Notes: generated by a model from the sequence alone, not told the origin. Positions 47,631 to 57,128 are shown, counted from the first letter of the stretch. The stretch is 64,000 nucleotides of DNA from Pseudomonas sp. (GCF_030683065.1 NZ_JAUXMX010000014.1:33995-97994), one strand, 5' to 3'. Program-made: numbers and translations.

Positions 47631-47720
47631 TCAGAGGCAGCGCATCAGCACAATCGGTAGGGCGAGGAACAAGCCGGTTACCGGCAGCAGTATGAGCAAC
47701 AGATCCAGGTCGTAGGGCAT
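47631..47720 (-). CDS. Predicted 29-residue single-span membrane peptide
   Basis: ATG at 47720 is preceded by GGAGG (complement of 47726-47730) at ideal spacing. The reading frame gives MPYDLDLLLILLPVTGLFLA, then about nine more hydrophobic residues and a TGA. One helix spans nearly the whole length. It lies between the porin terminator and the four-helix membrane protein gene, which starts 40 bases later, so the two are probably cotranscribed. No family is recognised. Confidence 0.55.
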   Translation of the reverse strand: MPYDLDLLLILLPVTGLFLALPIVLMRCL

Positions 47721-47733
47721 ACCCGCCTCCATA

Positions 47734-47764
47734 GAAAAACCGGACAGGTTTGCCCTGCCCGGTT
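47734..47764 (-). terminator. Terminator after the porin gene
   Basis: On the minus strand AACCGGGCAGG pairs with CCTGTCCGGTT (47754-47764 with 47738-47748), with one mismatch, followed by TTTC. It lies 15 bases after the porin stop. Confidence 0.8.
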
Positions 47765-47778
47765 GTTTCAGCCCATGG

Positions 47779-48957
47779 TTACCAGTTAAATACGGCACCG
47801 ACAGCGAAGGTGTCGGTGTCTTCGTTCAGACCGCTGCCGGTGGCGGCGTCGATCTCGAACTGGTTGTATTCGGCCACCAGCTTGAGGTTGTCGTTGATGG
47901 TGCGGAAGTAGGCGATGCCACGGGTCTCATAGTCGGCCTTGGTGCCCAGGCCGTTGCCATCGTCCTCGGTCTTGCCGTAGGACAACGCGACACGGTTCTT
48001 GCCGAAGCTGTAGGAGGTCTGCAACAGGTAACCGTCGCTGTCCACTTCGCGCAACGTGGCCTCACCGGCATTGTTGGTATAGAAGGGGTTCATGCCCTCA
48101 GCCTGGAAGCCCGAACCGGTTACCGAGAAACCGCCCATCTTGGCCTGGACGCCGTAGCCAAGGCCCTTGGAGGTAACCGAATCGACGGCGGAGTCGGTGT
48201 TGTCCGAAGTCTGCTGAGCAGCGTTGATCCAGGAGTAGATCTTCGCGCCGCCTACTTCGAACTCATAAGTGATCTCGGTTTCGAAGCGTGGGCTTTCCTG
48301 GTAGGCCTTGCCGTCACCGTCGATCTGGTTGGAGTCGTAGGGGTCCATGATCCCGGCGGCCACCCGCAAACCATTCATTTTCGGACTGCGGTAAGTGATC
48401 TGCGCGGTAGGGAACGGGTACGGGTAACCGCTGCCGATGTTGCCGAAGGACACGCCGCCGAAGTCGACCAGACCGAGCGTATCGCTGACCTGGCCATAAC
48501 CGGACAACAGCTCGTCGAGGAAGATGTTGGAACGGGCGAACAGGCCGAAATCCTTACCCACCAGCACTTCGCCCCACTCGCTACCCACGGTGCCGTAGAA
48601 CTGGCGCACGTCGATGGCAGTATCGGTGCCGTTCTGTTCGCTGTCGTTGATGGTGACCCAGAACGACGAACGCGCGCCGAGTTTCAGGTCATCGACTTGC
48701 TTGCCGAAGTTAAAGCCGATCCAGTTCGGCAGAAAGCCCATCTTCACCCGCGACTGACGGCGGTCAAACGTGTCGCCTTCGCGATCGACATCGCTGTTCA
48801 CATAGAAGGCATTGATATAGCCATCGGTGGAGAACGTGGTGTCGTCCTGGTCATACAGGACGATTTCAGCGGCCGCTTGCTGGGCTGTTGCCAGTGCGAC
48901 GGCGGCAGTCAGAGCCAGAGGCAGGAATCGGGTGTTGGCGATCTTCTTGTTGTTCAT
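47779..48957 (-). CDS. Outer-membrane general porin (Porin_4 type)
   Basis: The 392-residue protein has a signal peptide (about 1-30, ending QQAAAE) and a trimeric-porin-like beta-barrel: VLYDQDDTTFSTDGYINAFY, FFGLFARSNIF-type L3 region, and strands ending GAVFNW. The last residue is Trp in place of the usual Phe; both are aromatic and compatible with BAM recognition. Substrate is unknown. It lies between pqqF and the NosP cluster, on the same strand, with its own terminator. Confidence 0.88.
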   Translation of the reverse strand: MNNKKIANTRFLPLALTAAVALATAQQAAAEIVLYDQDDTTFSTDGYINAFYVNSDVDREGDTFDRRQSRVKMGFLPNWIGFNFGKQVDDLKLGARSSFWVTINDSEQNGTDTAIDVRQFYGTVGSEWGEVLVGKDFGLFARSNIFLDELLSGYGQVSDTLGLVDFGGVSFGNIGSGYPYPFPTAQITYRSPKMNGLRVAAGIMDPYDSNQIDGDGKAYQESPRFETEITYEFEVGGAKIYSWINAAQQTSDNTDSAVDSVTSKGLGYGVQAKMGGFSVTGSGFQAEGMNPFYTNNAGEATLREVDSDGYLLQTSYSFGKNRVALSYGKTEDDGNGLGTKADYETRGIAYFRTINDNLKLVAEYNQFEIDAATGSGLNEDTDTFAVGAVFNW

Positions 48958-49225
48958 AACGCTCTCCGCTTGGGGTGACGACCATCGGTCAGTCGGTTCG
49001 GAGGCGATTATCGAAAAGCATGGCGCCCAGCCATACGCTGCTATGGCGCTGCTTGCCTGCTGCTTTGGCCGGGCGCAGCGGCGCGCTCAATAAGGTGTAA
49101 GACCTGGCCAATGCACGGAGCAAGCCAAAGGTCGTAGGCCTTTATTGCAACGCGCACAGCGCCCCTCCACCCGACTGGCGGCATAGCGGAGACGAAGAAA
49201 TATAAGGCGGAAGTCGGGCAGCCGA

Positions 49226-51742
49226 TCAGCTTGCCGATGACCAACCCGATGGCGGCGTAGCGGCAGTGGCCAGCACCCGCCAACTACCTTGGGCCTGACT
49301 CAATTGACGGTGAGCGGCCAGCAACTGTGGCCGTTCCAGCGCGGCCAGAGCGTGCAATACAGCCACCTCATGCTGTGCAGGCAAACCGGCCAGGTGCGCT
49401 TGCCAGTGTTGCTCGGCAAACTCCCGCAGGTCGCTGGCCTGGGCCAGCGCCTGGCGGCGCAACTCAGCGATCATGCGTACCAGCGCCTGCTCATCGAGCA
49501 CCGTCAGGCGCTCGCCCTGGAGCTGGAGAAAGGTCTCGATATGGCCGAGGACTTGCTCGGCCGTCGCATGCGGCGACTGCACGGCAAATAGAATGCCGCG
49601 CTGCGCCTGCACCTGGCGGAACCCGCAAAACAGCGCATAGCCCAGTTGCAATTCGCTACGCAGACGCTGAAAAAACGCGCTCTGGCAGGACTGTGCCAGC
49701 AGGCGCCAGGCGGCCTCGGTCACTGCATCCGTGGCAGGCAACGGGCAGAACAGCAGCAACGCCGAGTCACTGCAGTCGATGGCCGCATCTTGCCAGTATC
49801 GCCCGACAGAGACCATTGGCGGCGCCTCGGGCACGCGCAACGGCGTGACCGAACGGAACAATCGCTCGACCCCGGCCTGCCCGTCTGGAGCAATCCCCAC
49901 GCCCAAACCATCGAACCGCGCCTGCCGGTAGCACTCATGCAGGCGTTGCGGGTTCAGCGTGGCGCAGTCGCCGCTGGGCGGCGCGAACACCTCGGGCAAG
50001 CGCCTGAGCAACAGGCGTAACGGCATCTCGGCTTGCACCTGAATGGCAGCCTGTCGCGCCTCATGCGGCGCTTGCTGCCAAGCACTCGGCTCAGGGCATA
50101 GCAACGCTGCAAGCACCCGCTGCAAGACCATCGGCAACAAGCCAGCAGCGCCCTGCAGTGACAACTGCCAGCCATCATCACGGACGGCTAACTGCAAAGC
50201 GACGCCAACCTCTGCAGCGTCAGCCGCAAGCCTGCGCAACGCCACCGTCAACAGCGCCTGCAACTCGGCGGGGTGGATCCGCTCGGCCAACCAGCAGCGC
50301 CAGTAGAGCACGCCTTGTCCGCCGGAGGCCGACGCGGGCAACCAACGCACACCTGTCGCGATGCCAAGAGCAGGCATTGCGGCGCCGTCAGGATCAAGAA
50401 ACCAATTTACCGGCGGCAATTGCCACGCCCAAGAGCGAGGCGGCGCATTAACCGGCACCGCCTCCTGCATCTGCAAGGTAAAACCGGGGGCCGGCCAATG
50501 GGGCATCGGTTGGTCGCTACCGAATAGCATGATCAGGCGCCGAGCGTCCCGCATCTGCTCAAGCAACAGCGCAATCGCCGCCTGCCCTACCCCGCCCACG
50601 CCTTCATCCGCCAGGCAGTCCTGCCAATGACGGGCCAATGCCAACGGCTGCAAGCTGCGCAAACGAAAATTCTGGGCAGCCCGATAGCGCTCGTGCAAAA
50701 GCCCACTCGGATCAGCACCCGCAAAGAACTCCAGCCAGTCCAATACCGCGGCCACAATCGCAGCATGGGCAGCAGGCGCCTGATCGACACCCACACAGCT
50801 CAACAGCAACATGGCCTGATCGGCGTAGCGATACACCACGCCTACCTGCACCCCCTGGCACAGGCCGGCCTCGCGCAAACCGGCGAGCAAGCCGCCCGGC
50901 GCCTCGGAGCGCAGCCAGGTCTGCAGAAAATCCACGGGGGCGGCGCACTCGAGGGCGAAGCCAACGTGCAGGGATGCACCACCACCGGGCAGGGTCATGT
51001 GCAACTGCTGGACGCTCAGCGGTAATAACGCTGCCGCAGGCGCCTGCTGTTGCCTTTGCCGACCCGGCAGCGCAGCGCAGCGCTGCTGGGCCAGTGCCGC
51101 CAGCTCATCGAGTGACTGTGGGCCAGCCACTATCAGCGACAATTGTGCGGCCTGGTAGAAACGCTGGTGAAAACCCCGCAGCGCCTGCTGGAATGCAACG
51201 TGTTCGACGGCCAGCGTGTCGCGGTTACCAGCCTGGAACGCCGCAAAACGGTGCCCGGCCGGAAGTGCCTGTGCCAGCGCCACAGCCACCAGGGTGTCAG
51301 GGTCCTGGCCGCGAGCGAGAAACTCGGCATGCACCACCTCACGCTCGCGCAACTGCGCCGCCTCATCCAATAACGGATTGATCAGCATATCAAGCAAGCG
51401 GGCCAACGCCTCATCGAGTCGATCCGCTGGCACCTCGCAGAAATAATCGGTGTGGCGCGCCTGAGTCGAAGCATTGACCTGGCCGCCGCAGCCCTGCACA
51501 AACGCCATCAGACTCTGCTCAACGGCATAACCGCTGCTGCCGAGAAACAGCATGTGTTCGAGAAAATGCGCCATGCCGGGGTAGTACGTCGGTTCGTCAT
51601 GGCTGCCGGCAGCGACCCGCACGCTGATCGCCGCCTTGGCCGTACCCGGCAGACTGAGCATGCTCACCTGCAGCCCGTTGGCCAACAGCCGAGACTCGGG
51701 CTGGGCAACCTCAGTGTGCGGCACGTTACAGGTGACTGGCAT
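49226..51742 (-). CDS. pqqF: PqqF-like M16 metallopeptidase
   Basis: The 838-residue protein carries the inverted zinc motif HFLEH (His59, Glu62, His63) of M16 peptidases near the N-terminus and a downstream Glu-rich helix (EAAQLREREVVHAEF). Its length and C-terminal domains match PqqF, which clips the precursor peptide PqqA in pyrroloquinoline quinone synthesis. The start is uncertain: ATG 51742 gives a family-like N-terminus, while a GTG at 51829 adds 29 residues. No pqqA or pqqBCDE lies in the window, so it is separated from them or they lie elsewhere. Confidence 0.85.
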   Translation of the reverse strand: MPVTCNVPHTEVAQPESRLLANGLQVSMLSLPGTAKAAISVRVAAGSHDEPTYYPGMAHFLEHMLFLGSSGYAVEQSLMAFVQGCGGQVNASTQARHTDYFCEVPADRLDEALARLLDMLINPLLDEAAQLREREVVHAEFLARGQDPDTLVAVALAQALPAGHRFAAFQAGNRDTLAVEHVAFQQALRGFHQRFYQAAQLSLIVAGPQSLDELAALAQQRCAALPGRQRQQQAPAAALLPLSVQQLHMTLPGGGASLHVGFALECAAPVDFLQTWLRSEAPGGLLAGLREAGLCQGVQVGVVYRYADQAMLLLSCVGVDQAPAAHAAIVAAVLDWLEFFAGADPSGLLHERYRAAQNFRLRSLQPLALARHWQDCLADEGVGGVGQAAIALLLEQMRDARRLIMLFGSDQPMPHWPAPGFTLQMQEAVPVNAPPRSWAWQLPPVNWFLDPDGAAMPALGIATGVRWLPASASGGQGVLYWRCWLAERIHPAELQALLTVALRRLAADAAEVGVALQLAVRDDGWQLSLQGAAGLLPMVLQRVLAALLCPEPSAWQQAPHEARQAAIQVQAEMPLRLLLRRLPEVFAPPSGDCATLNPQRLHECYRQARFDGLGVGIAPDGQAGVERLFRSVTPLRVPEAPPMVSVGRYWQDAAIDCSDSALLLFCPLPATDAVTEAAWRLLAQSCQSAFFQRLRSELQLGYALFCGFRQVQAQRGILFAVQSPHATAEQVLGHIETFLQLQGERLTVLDEQALVRMIAELRRQALAQASDLREFAEQHWQAHLAGLPAQHEVAVLHALAALERPQLLAAHRQLSQAQGSWRVLATAATPPSGWSSAS

Positions 51743-52136
51743 GACAAGGCTCGTTTTTACAGGTATCGGCGCCTCAGCATCGACCACCCGGCACGGCAAG
51801 GGCAATAGTGCTTTGGATGTAACCACCACTGCCCAAAGGCCAAACCAATTACCGGGCCACGCTGACGGCTGAGCAGATAGCCAATATCCGGAGCTTTATC
51901 AGCCTTGCTTGGTTGCCGCGGTCCAAATCAGATCAACCCTGCCTGTCAGGCTGGCATGGGCCACTGCCGGCTGGGCTTGGCCGCTGTGCTGCTCAGGCAG
52001 CGTGAGCCTAGCAACAGTTACCAGGTACCTAGCCATGTGAAGGGCCCGAACGCTGCTTCCAGTCGCGACAGGCCTGATATTGCCAGGTCGACTTTTCGGA
52101 TAAGCCCATTACTGCGCGCCTGACACCAGGGTATCG
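51743..52136. other. Intergenic region between diguanylate cyclase and pqqF
   Basis: The 394 bases hold no recognised gene. I looked for a pqqA-like peptide with the E-x3-Y core on the minus strand and saw none. The pqqF promoter should be here. Confidence 0.4.
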
Positions 52137-53135
52137 TTAGAGGTCGGCGAAACAAACCGTGCGATTACGCCCACGGTGTTTGGCTTCGTAGAGTGCAGTG
52201 TCTGCCTCACTGAGCAAGCGCTCAAGGAACCGCGCAGCCTCCTGCCCCTGAAGCGCGAAGCTGGTAATGCCGATGCTCACCGTAATCTGTTCGCAGACCA
52301 CCTGCACTCGTGCAACGTGATCATGCACACGCCGTGCGGTCAGCTCAGCACCTTGACGGTCTGAATAAGGCAGCCAGACAGCGAACTCTTCACCGCCATA
52401 GCGCACAACGGTATCTTGAGCACGCACGCTGCCCTGCAACTGCCGGGCTAATTCGCAGAGCACCCGATCACCTTCACCATGACCGAAGCGATCATTCACC
52501 TGCTTGAAGAAATCGATATCGATAAGCAGCAGGCTGCCAACAGACTGATCTGTTGCGGAGTTAATCCACTGCTCGACGTGTAACGACAGTGCCCGTCGAT
52601 TGCCCAGCGCAGTTAGCGGATCAGTGTGGCTCAATTGAGTAAGTTGCTCAGCTTCAACTTTAACGTCTGCGGCATACTCAGCGAGCTGCGCATTGGCATG
52701 CTGAAGCTCAATATTGACCTTGGCTAGTTTTGCGGCAGTGTCCTGAGCCTGTTGCCGGGCCTTGAGTAGTTCGGCCTCAAAACGCTGGCGTTCCTTGGCC
52801 ACGAAAAACAACCAGACCACCACGCGCTCGCCATTTGCATCACTTACCCGCGCATTGGCCATAACCGGTATGGACTGTCGGTCAGCGGCGAGTAGCTGCA
52901 TATAAATTTCACTGAACTCACCATTATTGAGCAGCAAAGGCCAAGCGTGAGTATGCAAAAAGATGCGACTGGCTGGGGGGAAGTAGCAATCCATGGTGTC
53001 ACCATCCCCTGGCCCCAGCAGATTGATAAATTCAAGATTGCTGTGCAGGACATAGCCGCTGCAATCCGTCACCAGCACAGGGCAAGGCAGGCGTTCAAGA
53101 TAGAACAAGGTTGCCGCACTCTGACAGGTAATCAT
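52137..53135 (-). CDS. PAS-domain diguanylate cyclase (GGDEF), partner of RsbQ-like hydrolase
   Basis: The 332-residue protein has a PAS domain (about 10-115, PVLVTDCSGYVLHSNLEFIN), a coiled coil (about 115-168) and a GGDEF domain with active-site GGEEF at 247-251. Asp207 lies in LIDIDFFKQVND, and the inhibitory RxxD site (RAQD, 238-241) is five residues ahead of GGEEF. It should make c-di-GMP under PAS control and be product-inhibited. Its start lies 41 bases inside the RsbQ-like gene, so the two are translationally coupled. No membrane helix is seen, so it is cytoplasmic. Confidence 0.92.
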   Translation of the reverse strand: MITCQSAATLFYLERLPCPVLVTDCSGYVLHSNLEFINLLGPGDGDTMDCYFPPASRIFLHTHAWPLLLNNGEFSEIYMQLLAADRQSIPVMANARVSDANGERVVVWLFFVAKERQRFEAELLKARQQAQDTAAKLAKVNIELQHANAQLAEYAADVKVEAEQLTQLSHTDPLTALGNRRALSLHVEQWINSATDQSVGSLLLIDIDFFKQVNDRFGHGEGDRVLCELARQLQGSVRAQDTVVRYGGEEFAVWLPYSDRQGAELTARRVHDHVARVQVVCEQITVSIGITSFALQGQEAARFLERLLSEADTALYEAKHRGRNRTVCFADL

Positions 53136-53925
53136 GCATGGCCACTGCCACCAGAGTAGGGTGACTCATGTGGGCGCAATGACCGGTGACATCCAGGACG
53201 CCCAGATGACTGTTGCTCAACTGCTGCTGCAGGTACTCCCCAACAGACAAAGGCGCCAGGGCATCTCTGCCGTGTTGCAGGATCAGGCTTGGCGTAGTGC
53301 AGTGCTGTAAATCGTCACGAATGTCAGAAAAGAACGTGACCTCAGCAAAGAGTCGCGCCATGACCGGGTCAGTGGAGCAGAAGCTGCTGGACAACTCTGA
53401 GGTAAGCGGCTGATCAAGTGCCAAACCGGCGACTACCGGCGCGAAATACTGCGCCCAACCGATATAGTTTTGATCCATGAGGGCAAGTAAACCTTCAAGA
53501 TCAACTCTTTCGAAGCCACCCAGATAGCCAGGCGGATCATTGAGAAAACACGGCGAAGGTCCTATCAGAATCATTCGAGAAAACAGTTCGGGGCGCTGTA
53601 TCGCCGCAAGGATACCGATACTGCAACTGACCGAGTGCCCTACAAATACTACATCTCGCGTGAGAGCCAAGGCGTCGCAAACATCGATCAAGTCCTGCGC
53701 ATAACCGCGCAGCGAGCAATAGCGCTCCGGGTTGAATGCACTGACATCCGAGTTGCCGCTACCGACGTAGTCAAATAACACCTGTCGATGGCTCGAAGAG
53801 AACGCAGGCGTGAGAAGCTTCCACATTTCCTGGTTGCAGCCAAATCCATGGGCGTAGAGCAAAACCGGCGCATCTTGATCCGCGTGCCATAACTGCTGAA
53901 CGTTGTTGCGCTGGATAACATCCAC
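53095..53925 (-). CDS. RsbQ-like alpha/beta hydrolase
   Basis: The 276-residue hydrolase is strikingly similar to Bacillus RsbQ: LFDYVGSGNSD, GYAQDLIDVCDAL, VFVGHSVS, RPELFSRMILIGPSPCFLND, then GGFE, NYIGWA, FCSTDPVMARLF and GHCAHMSHP. The catalytic triad maps to Ser98, Asp221 and His249, each two residues after the Bacillus positions. In Bacillus RsbQ is needed with the PAS-phosphatase RsbP for energy-stress signalling and is thought to make a small ligand for the PAS domain; plant KAI2/D14 receptors share the fold. Here the downstream partner is a PAS-GGDEF protein. Confidence 0.93.
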   Translation of the reverse strand: MDVIQRNNVQQLWHADQDAPVLLYAHGFGCNQEMWKLLTPAFSSSHRQVLFDYVGSGNSDVSAFNPERYCSLRGYAQDLIDVCDALALTRDVVFVGHSVSCSIGILAAIQRPELFSRMILIGPSPCFLNDPPGYLGGFERVDLEGLLALMDQNYIGWAQYFAPVVAGLALDQPLTSELSSSFCSTDPVMARLFAEVTFFSDIRDDLQHCTTPSLILQHGRDALAPLSVGEYLQQQLSNSHLGVLDVTGHCAHMSHPTLVAVAMHDYLSECGNLVLS

Positions 53926-55049
53926 TTAGGCACTACCTCATGCACAGCGTTTCGATAAACCACGGACAGACCTGCGGATACTCATCAAGATCGGTCAGCA
54001 ATTTTTTCGCCAGTATAGCGTTGGAAATCTAAGGGATGTCGGGCATAGAACCAGTATTTTCAACCCCACAGGTTTGATACATCGAAGGGGCTCGGGCGCT
54101 CTTCACGGTGTTTTTGGTTACTGCGCCCACTTGCGCAACATCCACCGAGCATCAGGCATAGCCACGGCCGCGCGACGCAAAGCACCGCGTCACCCAGTAC
54201 TTGGCAACTGCCTGCAACGTACATTCGCCAAGCGCCCTACTCAGCCAGTTATTGGTTTGGGATGCGCGGGCGTAGCCAACTGGCCGAAATCGCGGCGGGT
54301 CTGACATGGTTGGTTTACCCGAGCGGCATGAACACTTCGTATTCATCCGGGCAGTACTCTGGCCAACGCCCGAGCCATCACGCCGATGCGATTTGCTTTG
54401 GCGATAACATCCGGAACACCTACCCAGTCACGCACCGCTCACCCAGGCTCCCGCGCTGGCCTTACGATCGAACACCTGGCGTTCCTGATAAACTTCCGCA
54501 GTCTGCTGCATGAGTCTGAAGTGCGCGGCATTGCGTGCAGGCTCGCGCTTACGGGCAGCGAGCGCGCCGATAAATCTATTCTTCGATCAAATTAGTTTGC
54601 TACACGCAGCAACGCCTATTCAGAAGCACGCAAAAAAGCGGAAACAGTGGCACATGATCGATGCAGAAAACTTATTCAAATCCAGCTTATAGCCAGTAAC
54701 CCCAGCGCCTGAGCCCAACAGAAGGTTTTCTGTCGCCCCCATGATGGACTGGCGCAACTCCATTGTTATCAGTGGCGCCTACAACCTTCATGCACAATTT
54801 CTACTCAGTTTGTAACACCACCATGGCACCCGTTTGCGCACGTCTCACTGGAGTGCGTCCAATCACAAAAGGTGCAAAAGCATTTGAAATGCCCTTAGCC
54901 AAACACGCTGAGTTGATAACCATCCAGCAGGCGACGCCGGAGGCACAGAGTAGGGATTTTCACGCGAAAAACGGCCTCAAATGCCCACTAGCCAGCAAAG
55001 AGCTCATAACCCCTTGGTCCACGGTTCGGCAGCATAGGATTATTTCAAC
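53926..55049. other. 1.1-kb region without recognisable genes
   Basis: Base composition is less GC-rich than in the genes around it. Only short unrelated open frames occur, none with a convincing start or family motif. No tRNA or repeat is apparent. It could hold decayed genes, small RNAs or orphan regulatory DNA. Confidence 0.5.
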
Positions 55050-55649
55050 ATGACAGAACCGCACCGCAACCCTGAGTGTATCGGCCTGGTACTCGCCGCC
55101 GGCGCCGGGCAACGCTTCGGCAGCGATAAACGCCGCGCCCAGCTGGCAGATGGCAACAGCTTGCTGCGCGCAACGGTATTGCGCGCACGAGAAGCCTTCA
55201 GCGATGTTCGGGTCGTGTTAAAGGCTGGGGATGATGCGCAGGCCTTGGCTATTCCACCCGGCGTTCAGCTGATACGTGCGGTCGACGCCAAACAGGGCAT
55301 GGGCTCAAGCCTGGCTGCCGGCATCCAGAGCCTGGCAAACACGCAGGCCACTGCGGTGGCGGTGCTGCTCGGGGATATGCCATGGATTTCTCTCGCGACC
55401 CTGCGGCAACTGCGTGCGCAAGCCCACGCTGAACATATCGTCGTGGCTTACTGCGAGGGTCAGCGCGGCCACCCGGTGTTATTCGGCCGGCGTTTCTGGC
55501 CGGAGCTGATGCAACTGCAAGGGGAGAATGGGGCCAAGGCTTTGATCGCCGCCCATGCGCAGCAGGTGATTGCAGTGACGCTTATTGACAGCGGCATTCT
55601 GCGGGACGTCGACAAGCCTGAGGATCTTAACCACCCACCGATTTCATAA
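55050..55649 (+). CDS. mocA: MocA/MobA-like nucleotidyltransferase (molybdenum cofactor)
   Basis: The 199-residue protein has the NTP-transferase motif LVLAAGAGQRFGSDKRRAQL at residues 13-32 and LLGDMPWIS near residue 110, typical of MobA-like CTP:molybdopterin cytidylyltransferases. It attaches CMP to molybdopterin for enzymes of the xanthine oxidase family that use MCD cofactor. It is convergent with the XdhC-like gene of the Mo-hydroxylase cluster at 55916-61015, which strongly suggests it matures that enzyme. Confidence 0.85.
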   Translation: MTEPHRNPECIGLVLAAGAGQRFGSDKRRAQLADGNSLLRATVLRAREAFSDVRVVLKAGDDAQALAIPPGVQLIRAVDAKQGMGSSLAAGIQSLANTQATAVAVLLGDMPWISLATLRQLRAQAHAEHIVVAYCEGQRGHPVLFGRRFWPELMQLQGENGAKALIAAHAQQVIAVTLIDSGILRDVDKPEDLNHPPIS

Positions 55650-55915
55650 TCAGGGCGCTGCCAGTAAAGATGGCGTCTTGTTTATCCGTCGGCGCACGGC
55701 TGAGCAAGCCTGTCAGCTGCGGCCATCGGCCACCCAGCAAGTGCATGCTGCACGCGGCGGTGAAGCTCAGGCGAAGTGTGCGCAAACACCGACCCTGTCG
55801 ATCAACGATCACCCGGCCATGTCAGCATCGAAGCCAACGGCTGACTCGCCAGTTAGCACCGCGACAACACGTATGGGTTGATTCATGCAGATGGATTCCT
55901 CGGTTAATTCAGTTG

Positions 55916-57115
55916 TCAGCGCTGCACGGCAAGCCGCCGACAGGCCTCTGCAGCAACAGCAGTTTGCGCCACGACAGCGATCCGCAGCGGATCGCTGTCG
56001 TGGATGCTCGCAGTGCGCAAACGCAGGCTGCCGCCACTGCGACCGTTGAGCACCGCCTGAATTTCCGCCAGCACCGCCATGGCCACGCTCTCCGGGGTAT
56101 CGCCGCCCAGGTCCAGGCCAATCGGATAGTGCAAATTCGCCAGCCCCGGCAGCTCACCCTGCTGCTCGTGAATGCCGGCCAACAGGCGCTCGGTGCGCTC
56201 GCGCGGGCCTAACTGGCCGACATAGCAGGGTTCACTGTGTAACGCGCCCTGTAGCCAATGCGCATCTTGCACCAGGCTGTGAGTCATCACCGCCACCGCG
56301 GCTCCGCGCACCAGCTCGCGGTAGGCGAAAGGCTGCTCAACATCGCCGACCAGCACCTGATCCGCCTTAACAAAGCGCTCGGCTCGGGCAAAATGCGCCC
56401 GGCCGTCGACCACCGTCACATGCCAGCCCAACAGCTTGGCCATGCGCACCAGTGGCTGGGCATCATGGCCCGCACCGAAGATCACCAGCCGTCGCACAGC
56501 TGGCAGGTATTCCAGAAGCACCTCCACCTCGTCCGCGCCATGTGGATAGAGACAGCGGGATGACTTGCCGCGCACCAAGGTCTGGTGCAAGTCTGCGCTG
56601 ATCTGTTCAGCCAGCCCCGAGCGCAGCAGCTCGCCCTCGGCGTCCTGCCCAGGCACCAAGTACAAGCGCTCGCCCAAGCGTGGCGAAGCAGCGCCCGGGC
56701 TGGCAATCACCGTGGCGATGGCCGCCGGTTGCTGGCTGTCACGCACGCCAATCAACGCATCGACCAAGGTGCAAGGGCCGCTGGCTGGCAGGCGCTCGAA
56801 CAGCACGTGAACCTTGCCGTTGCAGCCCAAGCCGAAGCTCAGCGCTTCCTCGCTGGCCTCATCCTCTTCGGCGGTGCTGTAGCTGCGCAGCGCCGGTCCG
56901 GCTTCGGTCAGCCACCAGGCCTTTTTCGCCACTTCCGCCTCCAGGCAGCCACCACTGATGGTGCCCTCGGGCCGGCCAAAGCGCGACACCAGCATGCGCG
57001 CGCCGGGCCGCCGATACGCCGAGCCTTCGACCTTGACCACGGTCGCCAGCACCGCCTCGCGGCCAGCCTCGCGCTCAAGCAGGAGCGCCTCCAGCAATGT
57101 GTTCAGGCCTGACAT
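55916..57115 (-). CDS. XdhC/CoxI-family maturation factor
   Basis: The 399-residue protein has the XdhC_CoxI domain (ATVVKVEGSAYRRPGARMLV, EGTISGGCLEAEV) at the N-terminus and a Rossmann domain (RLVIFGAGHDAQPLVRMAKL, VAVMTHSLVQDAHWLQGAL, then YVGQLGPRERTERLL) at the C-terminus. XdhC proteins sulfurate or insert the molybdenum cofactor into hydroxylases. GGAGGTGCCGC ahead of 57115 fixes the start. It follows the cytochrome gene with 13 bases between and completes the operon. Confidence 0.9.
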   Translation of the reverse strand: MSGLNTLLEALLLEREAGREAVLATVVKVEGSAYRRPGARMLVSRFGRPEGTISGGCLEAEVAKKAWWLTEAGPALRSYSTAEEDEASEEALSFGLGCNGKVHVLFERLPASGPCTLVDALIGVRDSQQPAAIATVIASPGAASPRLGERLYLVPGQDAEGELLRSGLAEQISADLHQTLVRGKSSRCLYPHGADEVEVLLEYLPAVRRLVIFGAGHDAQPLVRMAKLLGWHVTVVDGRAHFARAERFVKADQVLVGDVEQPFAYRELVRGAAVAVMTHSLVQDAHWLQGALHSEPCYVGQLGPRERTERLLAGIHEQQGELPGLANLHYPIGLDLGGDTPESVAMAVLAEIQAVLNGRSGGSLRLRTASIHDSDPLRIAVVAQTAVAAEACRRLAVQR

Positions 57116-57128
57116 GCGGCACCTCCAC

